Assembly: GCF_021869535.1 (NCBI RefSeq)
Contig: NW_026262701.1
Coordinates: 3,301,501 to 3,365,500, forward strand
Source of the DNA: Mytilus californianus
Taxonomy: Eukaryota > Mollusca > Bivalvia > Mytilida > Mytilidae
Length of the DNA: 64,000 bases
Direction: 5' to 3'
Below the pieces are notes generated by a model. It saw only the letters and a program-made list of their open reading frames with translations. It was not told the origin of the DNA and did not search any database. Shown here piece after piece: positions 24,261 through 35,305 of the stretch (positions are counted from its first letter, which is position 1; each line of letters begins with the position of its first letter). Made by a program: the position numbers and the translations under genes.

Positions 24261-24709
24261 CATTATACTAAGTTTTGTTCAATGCCGGTTGTTTATATTT
24301 AGCATAATAGCAAGTTTTTTTGCAACATATAAATTAACTCTTGATTGCTTAATGTCCAGTCGCAAATATTTCATGCATATTTAGAGCTGACATTCAAATT
24401 GAAATTAATTAGATTTGTACAGTTCTTATAGTTTACTAAGTGAATTCTTTTGTACTAATATACTCCGCTGATGTCTTACTACATTCATATGATGTATGAG
24501 GAGATATCACGGATTTTTAAATCAGCTCTTCAAAGTATGTGCTGGTATTAAGTTTTTAATTTTAAAATATTTTTGGTTTGAGCAGCACTAAAGACACATA
24601 AACAAGAGGAATTAATTTGCATGTATTGATAGCATCCCTGATACCAACCTTATAATTATGTCAGCTCCGTGTTGAAGGCCGTACTTTGGCCTATAATGGT
24701 TTACTTTTA

Positions 24710-24780
24710 CAAATTGTGACTTGAATGGACAGTTGTCTCATTGGTACTCATACCACATCTTCTTATATCTATTATAATTC
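24710..24780 (-). repeat. R1 end fragment
   Basis: 'agttgtctcattggtactca' and 'taccacatcttcttatatct' are the reverse complement of the R1 start. Similar single ends occur at 2,015-2,085 and 61,600-61,680. Confidence 0.7.
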
Positions 24781-25654
24781 ATAATCGTTAAGTACCTAAA
24801 GGTATCGATAAAATACGTTAAAAATGCGTAAATTCCAAGATGTGAATGCAAGTCATTTAAAATATGCATCCTATTTTTAACTGTAACATAACGTTAAATC
24901 AATTGAGAAAGAAGAAACAGTCGACTGCCAGAAAATAATGGATTAACTGATTGAGTTCATGCATATATCAGACAATAAATCGATTGATTGTTGGTTGGTT
25001 AATGCCCAATGGGTAATATTTCATGGATATTCAGGACGAGAACATATTACCAATAAAAACAATAGGTAGGTCTATAATAAAGGCACTCTCCCTACACGTG
25101 GTTTCGGATTTAACATCCCCATTCTGACCGGACGTGACTGCGTACTTTTACATCCCGCACAGCCAAACGGACGCCCCATTTGGCAAGGGTTTTACTGTCG
25201 GGCGGAGGAAGACCTAAGTGACCATATTTTTCTATTTCCCAGTCACACTCTAGGGTAGGACAATATATGACAGAGTAAAAGGAGTACACGTAAATGAAAG
25301 AGCAATAACCAAACTTGTTGTTGAAAAAATACATATTTAATATTGTGGACATGTTATCGTTATTTGAAGGCAAAACATCAACTTAATTAAAAGGGAAGTT
25401 TAGAATGTGGTCAAAATTGAGCGTTCATAAAAAGGAGACGTTTAGGCTTTATATGGACACGTTTGGGGGAATGGTCACATTTGGGCGTTCTTATAAATGA
25501 ACACGATTGCGCGCTTTTTAACACCTAGACATGTTTTACAATTCAGTGACGTAATATGGACACGTTTGGGGGAATAGGACACGTTTGGTTGATGGATACG
25601 TTTCTGAGTGTTACATACATATGCGTTATCTCTAAACCACACGTAAAAAAAGGA

Positions 25655-25790
25655 CGGGTTTGTTTGGCACTAATCTTTACGACAAAAGAGAAAATTTTAG
25701 TTTCCCAATTGTGAACTTTCCATTTATATGTAGCAACATTTCAATAACGCCCGTATATGGAGTATATTTCTCACAGTTGATACGATAAAT
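25655..25790 (+). mobile_element. Reverse transcriptase fragment, + orientation
   Basis: Reads [20 protein letters not shown] and then VYGVYFSQLIR before a stop, the segment that follows the palm in the RT at 9,920-10,594. It is followed after ~60 bp by an RT fragment in the opposite orientation. Confidence 0.65.
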
Positions 25791-25849
25791 ACAGTGCTTT
25801 CGTTTCCTATCATGATTTCCATGATAGGTGTTGCTGATTATAAGAAAGC

Positions 25850-26075
25850 TAAATACCACTCTAGGCGAGCTCGCAACTAAAACAAATCCAAGGTCATGAG
25901 ACACAGAACTTTCAACTAAATCACGATGACGTCCGTTCAGTGTTCGATGATATGATTTCAACTTATCAACTTGCAGCACTTAGTAGGCTTCCTTGTGAGC
26001 ATCAACTCTCTATCATGAAAATCATTATCAAAAAACGCAAGCAGTGGAATATCGTAACAACTGGAGCTATATGCA
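25850..26075 (-). mobile_element. Reverse transcriptase fragment, - orientation
   Basis: The minus strand gives VDKLKSYHRTLNGRHRDLVE plus upstream remnants ('gcttccttgtgagcatcaac' matches 10,055-10,080). It is the next C-terminal piece of the same RT type but inverted against the fragment at 25,655. Confidence 0.6.
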
Positions 26076-26079
26076 AAAC

Positions 26080-27060
26080 CCCGAAAGGTCCAACGTGATG
26101 CGGCTTCAGCAAGTAAAAGGTTCCTACTTTTACACATTCAAATTCTCTGGAAATTCAGTTCTTACAAATATTTAATAACTCCAAAGTTTTACATCTCTAT
26201 TGTACTGTCTGCTGCTTTTTAGAAAACAGACACATGGTTAGGCTCTGACAATTTAAAAAAATGGCATCATCTCCAATATCATTGCATAGAGATTCATTAT
26301 TTATAGCTATGTTCCTCATTTTGAGGCGCAAAAGAGATTTTGACCCATTTTGTAGACGTTAGATATAATTTTTCGAAATACTCTTGTGTGATCCTCTTTG
26401 GGTTGACTTTCTGAATAGATCTCTGCATTTTTGTTAAATTCTGTGGGGGAAAAAGGTTGTTTCACCACTTTAAGGCAATGACTCTAATATCGCTATAAGT
26501 CATCAATTATTAATTCAATGTGTAAGTATAAAAAAAATTTTCCAGTATACCTTCACAGGTCACAATATGTATGTGAATTCTTATCGATACTTTCAATTAC
26601 AATTACAATTACAATATACAGACCCTGTTAAAGCATTGTGAACATTATTTTGCTGTATACGAGTGCATTTGAACTAAAAATATATGCAAAATAATCTCGT
26701 ATTTCCACCCTTAAAATCCTTATTAATGTGCTGTGAACATTATTCGTATCATAAAATGTTCAGGGCTATGAAGTACCAATTTTAAAAACCTAATTTTTCA
26801 ACATAATCCTAATTCAATAAAGATGTGTTAATGAAGAGCAGAATAAAGATTGCGTTATTAAGTGCTGGTAAAGAAGTAACTTTCCAATGAAATCAACTAA
26901 GGACATTTTGAATTTCATCAACATAACATAGGGCCTTTTGGGGGTTTCCCATGTTGTGAAAGATTTATTCTCATCTATAAAAAGCTTTAATAGCTTTAAA
27001 GTATTAATATGTGTGAGATGGCGAGGTTTTAATGAGGTAGAAAGACCCAAAATTTATAGG
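26080..27060. repeat. Duplicated non-coding block, copy 1
   Basis: Aligns in order with 31,870-33,160, for example 'caaatatttaataactccaa', 'gtgatcctctttgggttgac' and 'aaaatgttcagggctatgaa'. A third, shorter copy of its first part is at 33,240-33,410. No coding function recognised. Confidence 0.65.
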
Positions 27061-27283
27061 AGATTATGGGCATGCCTAGTGATATTATATACATTCCAAT
27101 GATTTGATGTACATATCATTGTTGTTCTTTTATTCATAATAAATGAAAACAATCACGCGATAAATAGATGTACAGGTTTTATTAAACCATGAAAATGAGG
27201 TAGTCTTTGGACAAAAGTCTTACATAAACGTGTGACCATAAGGTAGGTCTTCTCTAAGTTTCATAGGTTAATATAAAGAATCA

Positions 27284-27725
27284 TGTTGTCGTCATCGTCG
27301 TTGAGGAATAAGGGTCCCTATGTCGTCATCCTCCTTGCTGCAGGATAAGTGCCCTTTGTCGCCATCCTCGTTGCTGCAGGATAAGTGTCCCTATGTCGCC
27401 TTCCTCGTCACTGCAGGATAAGTGTCCCTCTGTTGCCATCCTCCTTGCTGCAGGATAAAATTCCATATGTCTTCATCCTGGTCGCCCAAAGATAGGTGTC
27501 CTTATGTCGTCATTCTCGTCGCTGCAAGATCAGTGTCCTTATGTTTACATGCTCCTCGTTGCAAGATAAGTGTTCCTATGTCGTCGCCATCCTCGTCGCT
27601 GCAAGATCAGTGTCCATATGTAATCATTATCGTTGCTGCAGAATAAGTATCCCTATGTCGCCTCCTCGTCACTACAGTGTCCCTTTGTTGCCATCCTCGT
27701 CGCTGCAGGATAAGTGTCCTTATTT
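27284..27725. repeat. 38-bp minisatellite, about 11-12 copies
   Basis: A degenerate tandem array of a 38-bp unit whose start reads 'tgtcgccatcctcgttgctg' and which continues 'caggataagtgtccctat'. Many units contain CTGCAG. The period is not a multiple of three, so the Cys/Pro-rich open frames across it are accidental. Confidence 0.85.
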
Positions 27726-28714
27726 CGCGCATTCTGTGATACTTGTTTTAGGAGAAACAAAAGCGGACTCATATGCCTCAAATCATTTTAGGGAGGAGTT
27801 ACTAACTGAAAAGAAAAATTTCGAACGTGATTTTCGATGAAAACTTTTTTTTATGTATACTGAAATAAGACATGAAATAACGGAATTTAATTTCACTTTG
27901 AACAAAGCCTTTCATAAAAGAATAAATTGCCTGAAAAGTATTTTTTACAAACATTTTTTTAAATGTATGAAATTTCACAGCAAAGTTTTATTGAATTTTA
28001 AATTCCCGTTATGTAAATAGTTACCATTCATGCCATGTATTTGTGAACAATTAAAGGCTTTTAGTAATGCAGGTAAATAAATTTTACTAAATATATAGTC
28101 CAAGTATTTATTTCATTTAGAAACCTCTTGCATTATCAGCAATCATCGCTGCTAAAATTGATATTATTTTTAAAAAACCCACGAATTCCTTTTCCAGTTT
28201 GCAACTTGGTTTTGTATTTAGGCACAATAGTTTTGCAATATTGATAAAAAGAAGTGTCCTTGTGTGTGTTTAAAACAAGCTCTCAGTATCGCAAATCAAC
28301 TAATGTTATTTGTACGTTTCTGCGATAAATGTGTTAGATGAGCAGGTTGTAAAAGATACTAGGTTTACATTAGGCATCATGACTGTACAAGATGCATACA
28401 GGATATATCACTACAGTTTTTGATCACATGCACATATTTTCGTATACTGTCTTCAATTTTCTAAAACTTCTTTATTTGACATACACCTCACTCAAAATAT
28501 GTACTTAGATCTTCCAGCAATTTAGAAGAACATGAATTAAAGTTTATTCATTTGATATCCTAGTTGGTTGTCTTAATAATTCCTTGGGATTGTTATCTGC
28601 TGCACCGCATTCAGTTCAATTCCTTTAAATTTGACTTCACAAACATAATATAAAAAAACTGAAAGAACAAAACATTATGGCCTAGAATATTCCCTTTGTT
28701 ACCTACAAAACCGT

Positions 28715-28890
28715 ATAAACTTGACAATAGGACAACCATACGTGATATGACTATCAATTAGCAAATATTATCTGTCAATTGCATACAGTTATATAATCTA
28801 TACAAATACATAGTCATAAATCTAGGTGATATGGACACACACAAGGACGATGAATCCCAAAATTTGGTTAAACATCGAAAATTCTGAATG
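28715..28890 (+). pseudogene. SLC17 gene B exon 1 with upstream block
   Basis: The ATG at 28,831 begins MDTHKDDESQN, parallel to [11 protein letters not shown] of gene A. The upstream ~110 bp also align with gene A. A one-base deletion (60 bp instead of 61) shifts the frame to a TGA just before the donor gtaaat. Gene B cannot make the normal N-terminus from here. Confidence 0.8.
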
Positions 28891-29585
28891 GTAAATAAGT
28901 TTCAAAGCAACAAAGATGGCATTGAAATAGTGTAATTTGTATACTTTTGCTTACACATTCGTCATGTGGTTTCATACGTGCGAACATACCCGAATAAGTG
29001 AGTGACATGTGAGAAATTTATGTAAATCTAATAAGTCACATTACTAGAGATCGTCATCCAAAAAAACATTTAAAATCGAAAGGGAGCTTACCGTTTAAAA
29101 TCGATCCCAGCATATGTTTAATGTGTTATGAAGTATATTAAATATTGTATTAAGTTTGACGGTTAAAGTTCAATAACTTTGAAACAACAATAATCGTAAA
29201 TCAAAAGGGAGATTTCTTTAACCGCTTCAAATATTCTATACAAGCTTTAAAAATTTCATGACATCATTGTGTTGCTTTTTATGGCGGACATACGGTCAGA
29301 CAAACTGACTGACGGACTGACGGAGAGCGTTACATCATGATATGTTCCGTCTATGACGGCCGCATACAAATAATATAAAAATGAAAAAGAAAGTGTCTAT
29401 TTAGTTTCGGATGTAGTTTTGTTGCTGTCCAACTTACCTAATTTATTTAATTTTAATAAGTTCATGATCATTTGTTTCATTACATATCATTCAATAAGTA
29501 ATAATTTTAAGAAAGCATTTTTTTAATAAGGAAACAGAATTCGTGTGATAAGTTCATTATGGGAAATAAATAGAATATATATATA

Positions 29586-29650
29586 AATATGAAAATAAGA
29601 GGATATGGTATGATTTCCAGTGAGATAATTATCCACATGAGACCACATGA
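29586..29650 (+). repeat. R1 start fragment
   Basis: 'aaataagaggatatggtatg' followed by 'ttccagtgagataattatcc'. Only the start of R1 is present. From 28,900 to 30,690 I see no other supported feature. Confidence 0.6.
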
Positions 29651-30689
29651 TGAAGATCTAAGTTAAAGTTTATTTTGTTAAATAAAAAAAAACTACATAT
29701 ATCTTGTGTAAATTTCGTTTTCGTACTGTAACCAAGTGTTCTTGATTCATACCGGCTTCTTGTCGTACATAACATAGCCTAAAACCTTTAGAAATGTGCA
29801 TCAAATAATGTCTTTACCTGTCCAAAAGTGTTGTTGTTGTTTTTGTACTCCTTCTTGTATACTTAAACATTTATATGATGAATTTTGGATACTGTAAAAT
29901 TTCACATGAATGTATTCAATCTACATTCAAGAATTTAAAATTTGAATTTGTGGTATGTTGGATAATGGAGTAGTAATAACGGATGTTCTATATCTGATAA
30001 CAGTCATGTAGGTATGTAAACATATTATGTAAAATTCCAAACTTAGTTTAATATGGCACCTTCTGTGGGAACGAAAAAAAAGGAATCTCAAAATCCAGAA
30101 AAGTTTATAACTTTTCTGAAACATAAAATGCATTAAGAATTTAATTATCCTGTTCCTGCCTGATGCCTTAAAAAATGTGAGTCATAATTGCTTTTTTTTA
30201 ATAACTGGAAAAAGATATAAACATTGCAAATGCGCTGTATTGCAAAAGTCGTATAATAAGTTACACTTAACACAACTGGTTGAGTATAATTCTAAATTGG
30301 TAGTATGGTCCCATTTTTTGGTGGAGTATGGTTTAGACATTAAGAACAGGTTATGATCTTGTCTGACACAAGTGAAACATAGATCGAATATATGTCAAGC
30401 ATTGGTTAAGACCGTATCAGCCTTGTCCACTTTTAAGTTTTGAGTAGGATAGAGTTCATGGCAGTTCAGTTAGTTATAATTAAGATGGCGTCAAGTAATA
30501 TTGAGTACATAGACTACACAGACTTTGTAAAACGTCATCGGTGTCTGAGCAAAAGGTGAATGAGACAGAGTTTTGTCAAAGAAAGTCTCGTCCTTTTTCA
30601 TCGGAAAATACCAAGACTTAATTGATAAATATTCAGTGTCTACTTGACAAATATTACAAGATTTTATCTGAAAAAAGACATTATCAATA

Positions 30690-30812
30690 TTCTATATTTC
30701 TTGATTGACAACATATTTGTTACGTTGGAGGACATATTTTTCAACAAACAATCGGCATTCCTATGGATTTCAACTGTGATCATCTTTTTGCCGGAGTAAT
30801 ATGTCAAGTAAA
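30690..30812 (+). mobile_element. Reverse transcriptase fragment
   Basis: In mixed frames it gives [11 protein letters not shown] and IGIPM.FNC, the same order as [28 protein letters not shown] at 10,594-10,490. Heavily frameshifted. Confidence 0.6.
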
Positions 30813-31021
30813 AACAGTACAATCAATTACACACACTGCCAATTTCAGGTTTTTTAGTCTATGTAGCAAGGAAGTAGATTCGAATTCAGAATATGATTTT
30901 TAATATTTTTTTTGTTAGAATCTCAGCTTTTCATATATTATAAAATTAGTTTAAAAAAAACTTTACAACTGATTTCCGACGAGGATCAGGTGAGTAAATA
31001 CTTCATAGGGACAACAAATAT

Positions 31022-31075
31022 AAGAATAAGAAGGGTGATCAAAAGATGTGTGTAAAAAGGATGAAAATCTTAATG
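31022..31075 (+). pseudogene. Possible third copy of SLC17 exon 1
   Basis: 'atgtgtgtaaaaaggatgaa' and the donor context 'aatggtaagcagg' align with the end of gene A exon 1 ('atgtgtgtaaaaactctgaa', 'aaaggtaagcacg'). The part before it is much less similar and has lost the start codon. Confidence 0.5.
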
Positions 31076-31189
31076 GTAAGCAGGTTTATATGCAACTTAG
31101 TTGGAAAGAGATTCATATAAAACTGTTTGATTGTTATTTCATAAAATGTCAATATTGAGAATAGGTATACAAAAAGACACAGAAATACA

Positions 31190-31445
31190 AAGGGATATTC
31201 AAAATTCAGACGTCGAAGAGAAACTGACAACATAATGGCAAAAAAGCAATGAAAAGACCAACAAGTTAACAAAACACTACATAAAAAAACTAAAGACTGA
31301 GCAAATCGAACCCCACCAAATACTTATAGGGGTTTCAGTTGCTCCTGAATGATATGCAAATTTGCTCCACTTGTAGCACCAATCATGTTGCTCATGGTAA
31401 ATAAAAAATCGTAGATAGGTCCCATTGGCTGAGGTCACAATCACG
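31190..31445 (-). mobile_element. Penelope-type 3' tail, solo copy
   Basis: 'actaaagactgagcaaatcg', 'aaccccaccaaatacttata' and 'tagcaccaatcatgttgctc' in tail order on the minus strand. It is followed by a (gat)n microsatellite at 31,452-31,475. Confidence 0.7.
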
Positions 31446-31774
31446 GAAAAGATGATAATGATGATGATGATGATGGATGGTTGTTTAACGTATAGGACAA
31501 ATAACATGCATAATCAGGGCGATAACATGATACTGTGATATGAACTCTGCTTTGAACAGACTGTACACGCTGAACCGGGTGTTTGATGTACTAGTTTCCA
31601 AGGTAACTGCATGCTAAAAAGACACATGATTTTGATTTCGTGCCGACCCGTTTTGGGCCTAACTTCTACATAATGTGTGAATGGCGGAGAAGCAGTAGAT
31701 ACCAGTATTCAAGTCTTTGGTTTGACCCGACCGAAGGTCTAACCAACGGCATCATGCACGCGAGGATTGGAATC

Positions 31775-33160
31775 ATAACTACTCAAACATCTAGGGTCAT
31801 GAGACACAGAAATTCGATAACTGTCAACTGATCGCAACGACGCCCGTTTTTTGTTCGAAGATATGATTCATGCGAAACCTCAAAGGTCCCATATGATGCG
31901 GCTTTAGCAAGTAAAAAAATCAATTCTTTTATACATTCAAATTTTCTGTAAATTAAGTTCTTTACAAATATTTAATTACTCCAAAGTTTTACATTTTTAT
32001 TTTACTGTCTGCTGCTCTTTGATACTGGTTAGGCTCAATCAATTTTTAAAAATAGCATTACGTCCAATATCATTGCATAGAGGTTTTTATATTATCTATA
32101 GTTGTATTCCTCTTTTTGAGGCGGAATAGGGATTTTGACCCACATTGAAGACGATTGATCTGATTTTTTGAAATATTCTAGTGTGATCCTCTTTGGTTTG
32201 ACAATCTTAAAAGATTTGTGCATTTTTGTTCATTTCTGTAGAAAAATGTTGTTTAAGCACATTAAGGCAATGACACTCATATCGCTATAAGTCATCAATT
32301 ATTAATCTAATGTGTAAGTATAAATTTTTTTCTTCCAGTATACCTTCACAGGTCACAATATGGATGTAAAATCTTATGAGAACTATCAATTACAATATAC
32401 ATACCTTGTTAAAACATTATGAAAAACATGTTGTTGTCTAAGAGTGCATTTGAACTAAGAATCTATGCAAAAAGTAAAATGACAAAATACCGAATTCCAA
32501 GGAAAATTCAAAACAGAACGTTCCTTATCAAATGGCAAAATCAAAAGCTCAAACACACCAAACGAATGAAAAACAACTGTCATATTCCTGACTTGGTACA
32601 GGCAATTCCTTTTGTAAAAAAACGGTGGATTAAACCATGTTTTATAGCTAGATAAACCTCTCACTTGTATGACAGTCGCATATAATTCCATTATATTGAC
32701 ATCAATGTTTTAGCAAAACAAACAGACATAATATGTACAAAATGACAAAAATCGGGGTACAGCAGTCAAGAGTGTGTTATAATTTTAATCACTATAAAAA
32801 AAAATAATTTGAATACGTGCTACTACCGGAAATCTGGTATTTCTAACATTAAACATCCTCTTTGATCTGTTGTGATCATCATTCCTATCATAAAATGTTC
32901 AGGGCTACATATGAAGTAACAATTTCAAAACCTTATCCTGTAATCAAATCCTACCTAAGAAATAAGTTTTTTTTGTAATGAAGAGTAGTAATGAACAGTA
33001 CAATAAAGATGTGAACATTTGGAGTTATCAAATGCTTGTAAAGAAATAATTTTTCATAGAATACAAGTTTGTGAAAATAAGGACATTTTACTTCCTGAAA
33101 TCACATATCTCGGGGCCTTTCGGGGTTTCCCAATTTGTGAAAGATTTACTTATGCTGTGT
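31775..33160. repeat. Duplicated non-coding block, copy 2
   Basis: Counterpart of 25,870-27,060 (for example 'aggtcatgagacacagaa', 'gtgatcctctttggtttgac', 'gtttcccaatttgtgaaaga'). An R3 copy (32,480-32,740) has inserted into it. 33,240-33,410 repeats the 'caaagttttacatctttatt' segment once more. Confidence 0.65.
32480..32740 (+). repeat. R3 repeat copy
   Basis: 'aaataccgaattccaaggaa', 'gcaaaatcaaaagctcaaac', the core 'tcctgacttggtacaggcaa', 'ggtggattaaaccatgtttt', end 'tagcaaaacaaacagacata'. One of the best preserved copies. Confidence 0.8.
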
Positions 33161-33239
33161 ACCCCGAAAATTTAACCACATGTATGAAAAGGTCTCCCCT
33201 TCGATGTCTAACTTTACGATATGGACAGACGGATGGAAC

Positions 33240-33410
33240 AAAGTTTTACATCTTTATTGTACTGTCTTTTGCTCTTCAAAAAAAGCAAAAAATGGTTAAG
33301 CTCAGTTAATTGTTTGAAATAGCATCGTGTCCAATATGAATGCATAAAGGTTTTTATTTCTATATTTAGATGTCCTGCTCATTTTGAGGTGCATGAGGGA
33401 AATTGACCCA
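33240..33410. repeat. Duplicated non-coding block, partial copy 3
   Basis: 'caaagttttacatctttatt', 'gtgtccaatatgaatgcata' and 'cattttgaggtgcatgaggg' repeat 26,180-26,350 and 31,985-32,140. Confidence 0.6.
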
Positions 33411-33864
33411 ATTGGGAGAAATATACCCCATATGCATGCGTTGCTGGAGTGTTCACAATTGGTAAGCTGATATTTCCGTATATTTTGTGTTTCCAACGGC
33501 GTAGACATTCATATTTGAAACACTTTTCTCAGAAATGTACATTTCTTTTATGAACATCCACAAAAGAAAGTTTTTGACGACACGTACGTTTTAGAACCAG
33601 GTCGGAAATATCTTGTCTATCCGTAAATTTTATATCTGAATTAATAATTGCAGTCTACAATCAAGGGTGTTACTGAATTATAAGAGCTTGTCACGTGCTA
33701 CAAATATCAAGAATAAAGTACCGGTCAGTTTTACAAAGTGCAAACTGAATTCACTCTTTCTATTTTACTGATCGAGCGATGGACAAAATGATATGCCTGA
33801 CATGTATGATGGGTTTATACATTACAATATGGTACCTTTATTTTGATTTGAACATTGTTTTTAG

Positions 33865-34094
33865 AAAAAGTTCCAACTCTCCTGTCACAAAGATGGATTT
33901 TGGCATATTTGTTTTTTACGGGATTCTTCAATGTATACGCGTTGTGAGTAAACATCAGTGTTGCACTTGTTTCTATGGTTAGGACACCACTCGATAATTC
34001 TACATTAATGAATTCATCACAGAGCAATATCACAACGGACTATGCACATGATACATGTGGTGAATTAGATATAGCCAGCCCTCAAGCTGAATAG
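33865..34094 (+). pseudogene. SLC17 gene B exon 2
   Basis: Same acceptor position (gtttttag) and donor (gtattt) as gene A exon 2; 230 bp against 221, so three extra codons. It still reads [26 protein letters not shown] but the next codon, Arg in gene A, is TGA. The last codon before the donor is TAG where gene A has GAG. Clear pseudogene exon. Confidence 0.93.
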
Positions 34095-34439
34095 GTATTT
34101 AAATCATTCTTAAAGCAATATAAGGTTACATGTAATGAATGTCCCATCAAATGCCATCTATGGCATTATATGATTGTATAATAGTCATATGAAAACAAAA
34201 GGTACACTAAAATAAGTCTATGTTGCTATGTAAAGTAGCAGATCTGCTTGTGTTATCCTAAATGCCTTAGATTCCTAAAACCATGTGGATTGTACTTACC
34301 AATGTATATATAGCTTTAGCCAGATTTTGTAAAACTCTTTTAGCAATTTGTTTTGTAAAACTTGTAAATGATTTGGCTTTCTGAAAGATTATTTGCCAGT
34401 GTCATCGCTGTCTTTACGTATAAAATATAAAAGGTACAA

Positions 34440-34764
34440 ATTTATGTTCATTATGTCGTAACTACAATACCCTTCCCTTTTCACGAATGTGACCTACCGA
34501 ATTAGACTATTTACCGGATTTGTAATAACATAAGCAACACGACGGGTGCCACATGTGGAGCAGGATCTGCTTACCCTTCCAGAGCACCTGAGATCACCCC
34601 CAGTTTTTGGTGGGGTTCGTGTTGCTTAGTCTTTATTTTTTGTTGTTGTGTCATCTGTAATATTATTTGTCTGTTTGTCTTTTTATTTTTGGCCAAGGCG
34701 TTGTCAGTTTGTTTTCAATCTATGAGTTTGACTGTCCCTCTGGTATCTTTCGTCCCTCTTTTAC
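34440..34764 (+). mobile_element. Penelope-type 3' tail, well preserved solo copy
   Basis: Matches the reverse complement of 9,612-9,935 almost base for base: 'ctacaatacccttccctttt', 'gaattagactatttaccgga', 'gtttttggtggggttcgtgt', 'tatctttcgtccctctttta'. Cut off just after the RT stop region, so no coding remains. Confidence 0.85.
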
Positions 34765-34771
34765 TCCACCA

Positions 34772-34880
34772 GATGCGCATTTTGACAACTAATGTTTGAA
34801 GATTGATATTAAAGGCTAAATATTTTAAAAGTCTAAAAACGTGATGCAAATTTTTAACAGCTGATAAAACTAAATATGGA
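34772..34880 (+). repeat. R4 repeat, directly after the tail
   Basis: 'ccagatgcgcattttgacaa' then 'ttaacagctgataaaactaa'. Same family as 22,888-23,010. Confidence 0.6.
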
Positions 34881-35002
34881 CAAACGTTTAGCCTGAACTT
34901 TACAAGGTATCAGAACTATGCATGATGGAGATACTCTCTGAGATGTGAATAAAGTTTTTATCTTGGCCCGAGGACGCAGTTATCGTCCTTTGATTTTCGT
35001 TG

Positions 35003-35214
35003 TCTACAAATGTAGTCCCTAGTGTAGACAGTGTATAACTTGCCAGTTTTTTTATACACTTTTCAAATTTATTTCTTTATATTGTATGCATGAGATATTA
35101 AGTTTGGGGATAAAATTACACGTTAAAAAAATTTAGGTGATGAATTTTTATGTAAAGTAGTAATTTGGTCCAGTTAAAAAAGGTCAAAAATTAGTATGTC
35201 TGAAGCTGTCAAAC
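35003..35214 (+). repeat. ~210-bp direct repeat, left copy
   Basis: 'tagtccctagtgtagacagt', 'gtataacttgccagtttttt', 'aaagtagtaatttggtccag'. The right copy, 36,888-37,097, is similar throughout. They flank SLC17 gene B exon 3. Confidence 0.7.
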
Positions 35215-35305
35215 ACTCGTGCATATAACGTACAAGGTATTTTTTGCTGATATGATGTTTTGAAACATAGCAACGCTGTAACTGACATTTTTTTCTTTGT
35301 TAAAG

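Larger units (their letters stand above)
23888..25615. mobile_element. 1.7-kb DNA element with ~165-bp terminal inverted repeats
   Basis: The left end (tgtaacacgctcaaacgtgt) and the reverse complement of the right end (tgtaacactcagaaacgtat) align imperfectly for about 165 bp. Both arms carry several copies of a short motif, (A)AACGTGTCCA, in subterminal position, as transposase-binding repeats often are. The interior holds R1 and other repeat fragments and one short open frame (24,057-24,260), but no transposase I recognise. It is probably non-autonomous. The target duplication is not clear. Confidence 0.7.

Noticed and set aside
27422-27840. Cys/Pro-rich open frames across the minisatellite
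   Set aside because: The 38-bp period moves the frame at each unit, so the open frames are by-products of the repeat.
31039-31507. Hydrophobic minus-strand frames resembling membrane proteins
   Set aside because: Long runs of Phe, Ile and Leu come from the T-rich tail and a (gat)n microsatellite, with no family signature.
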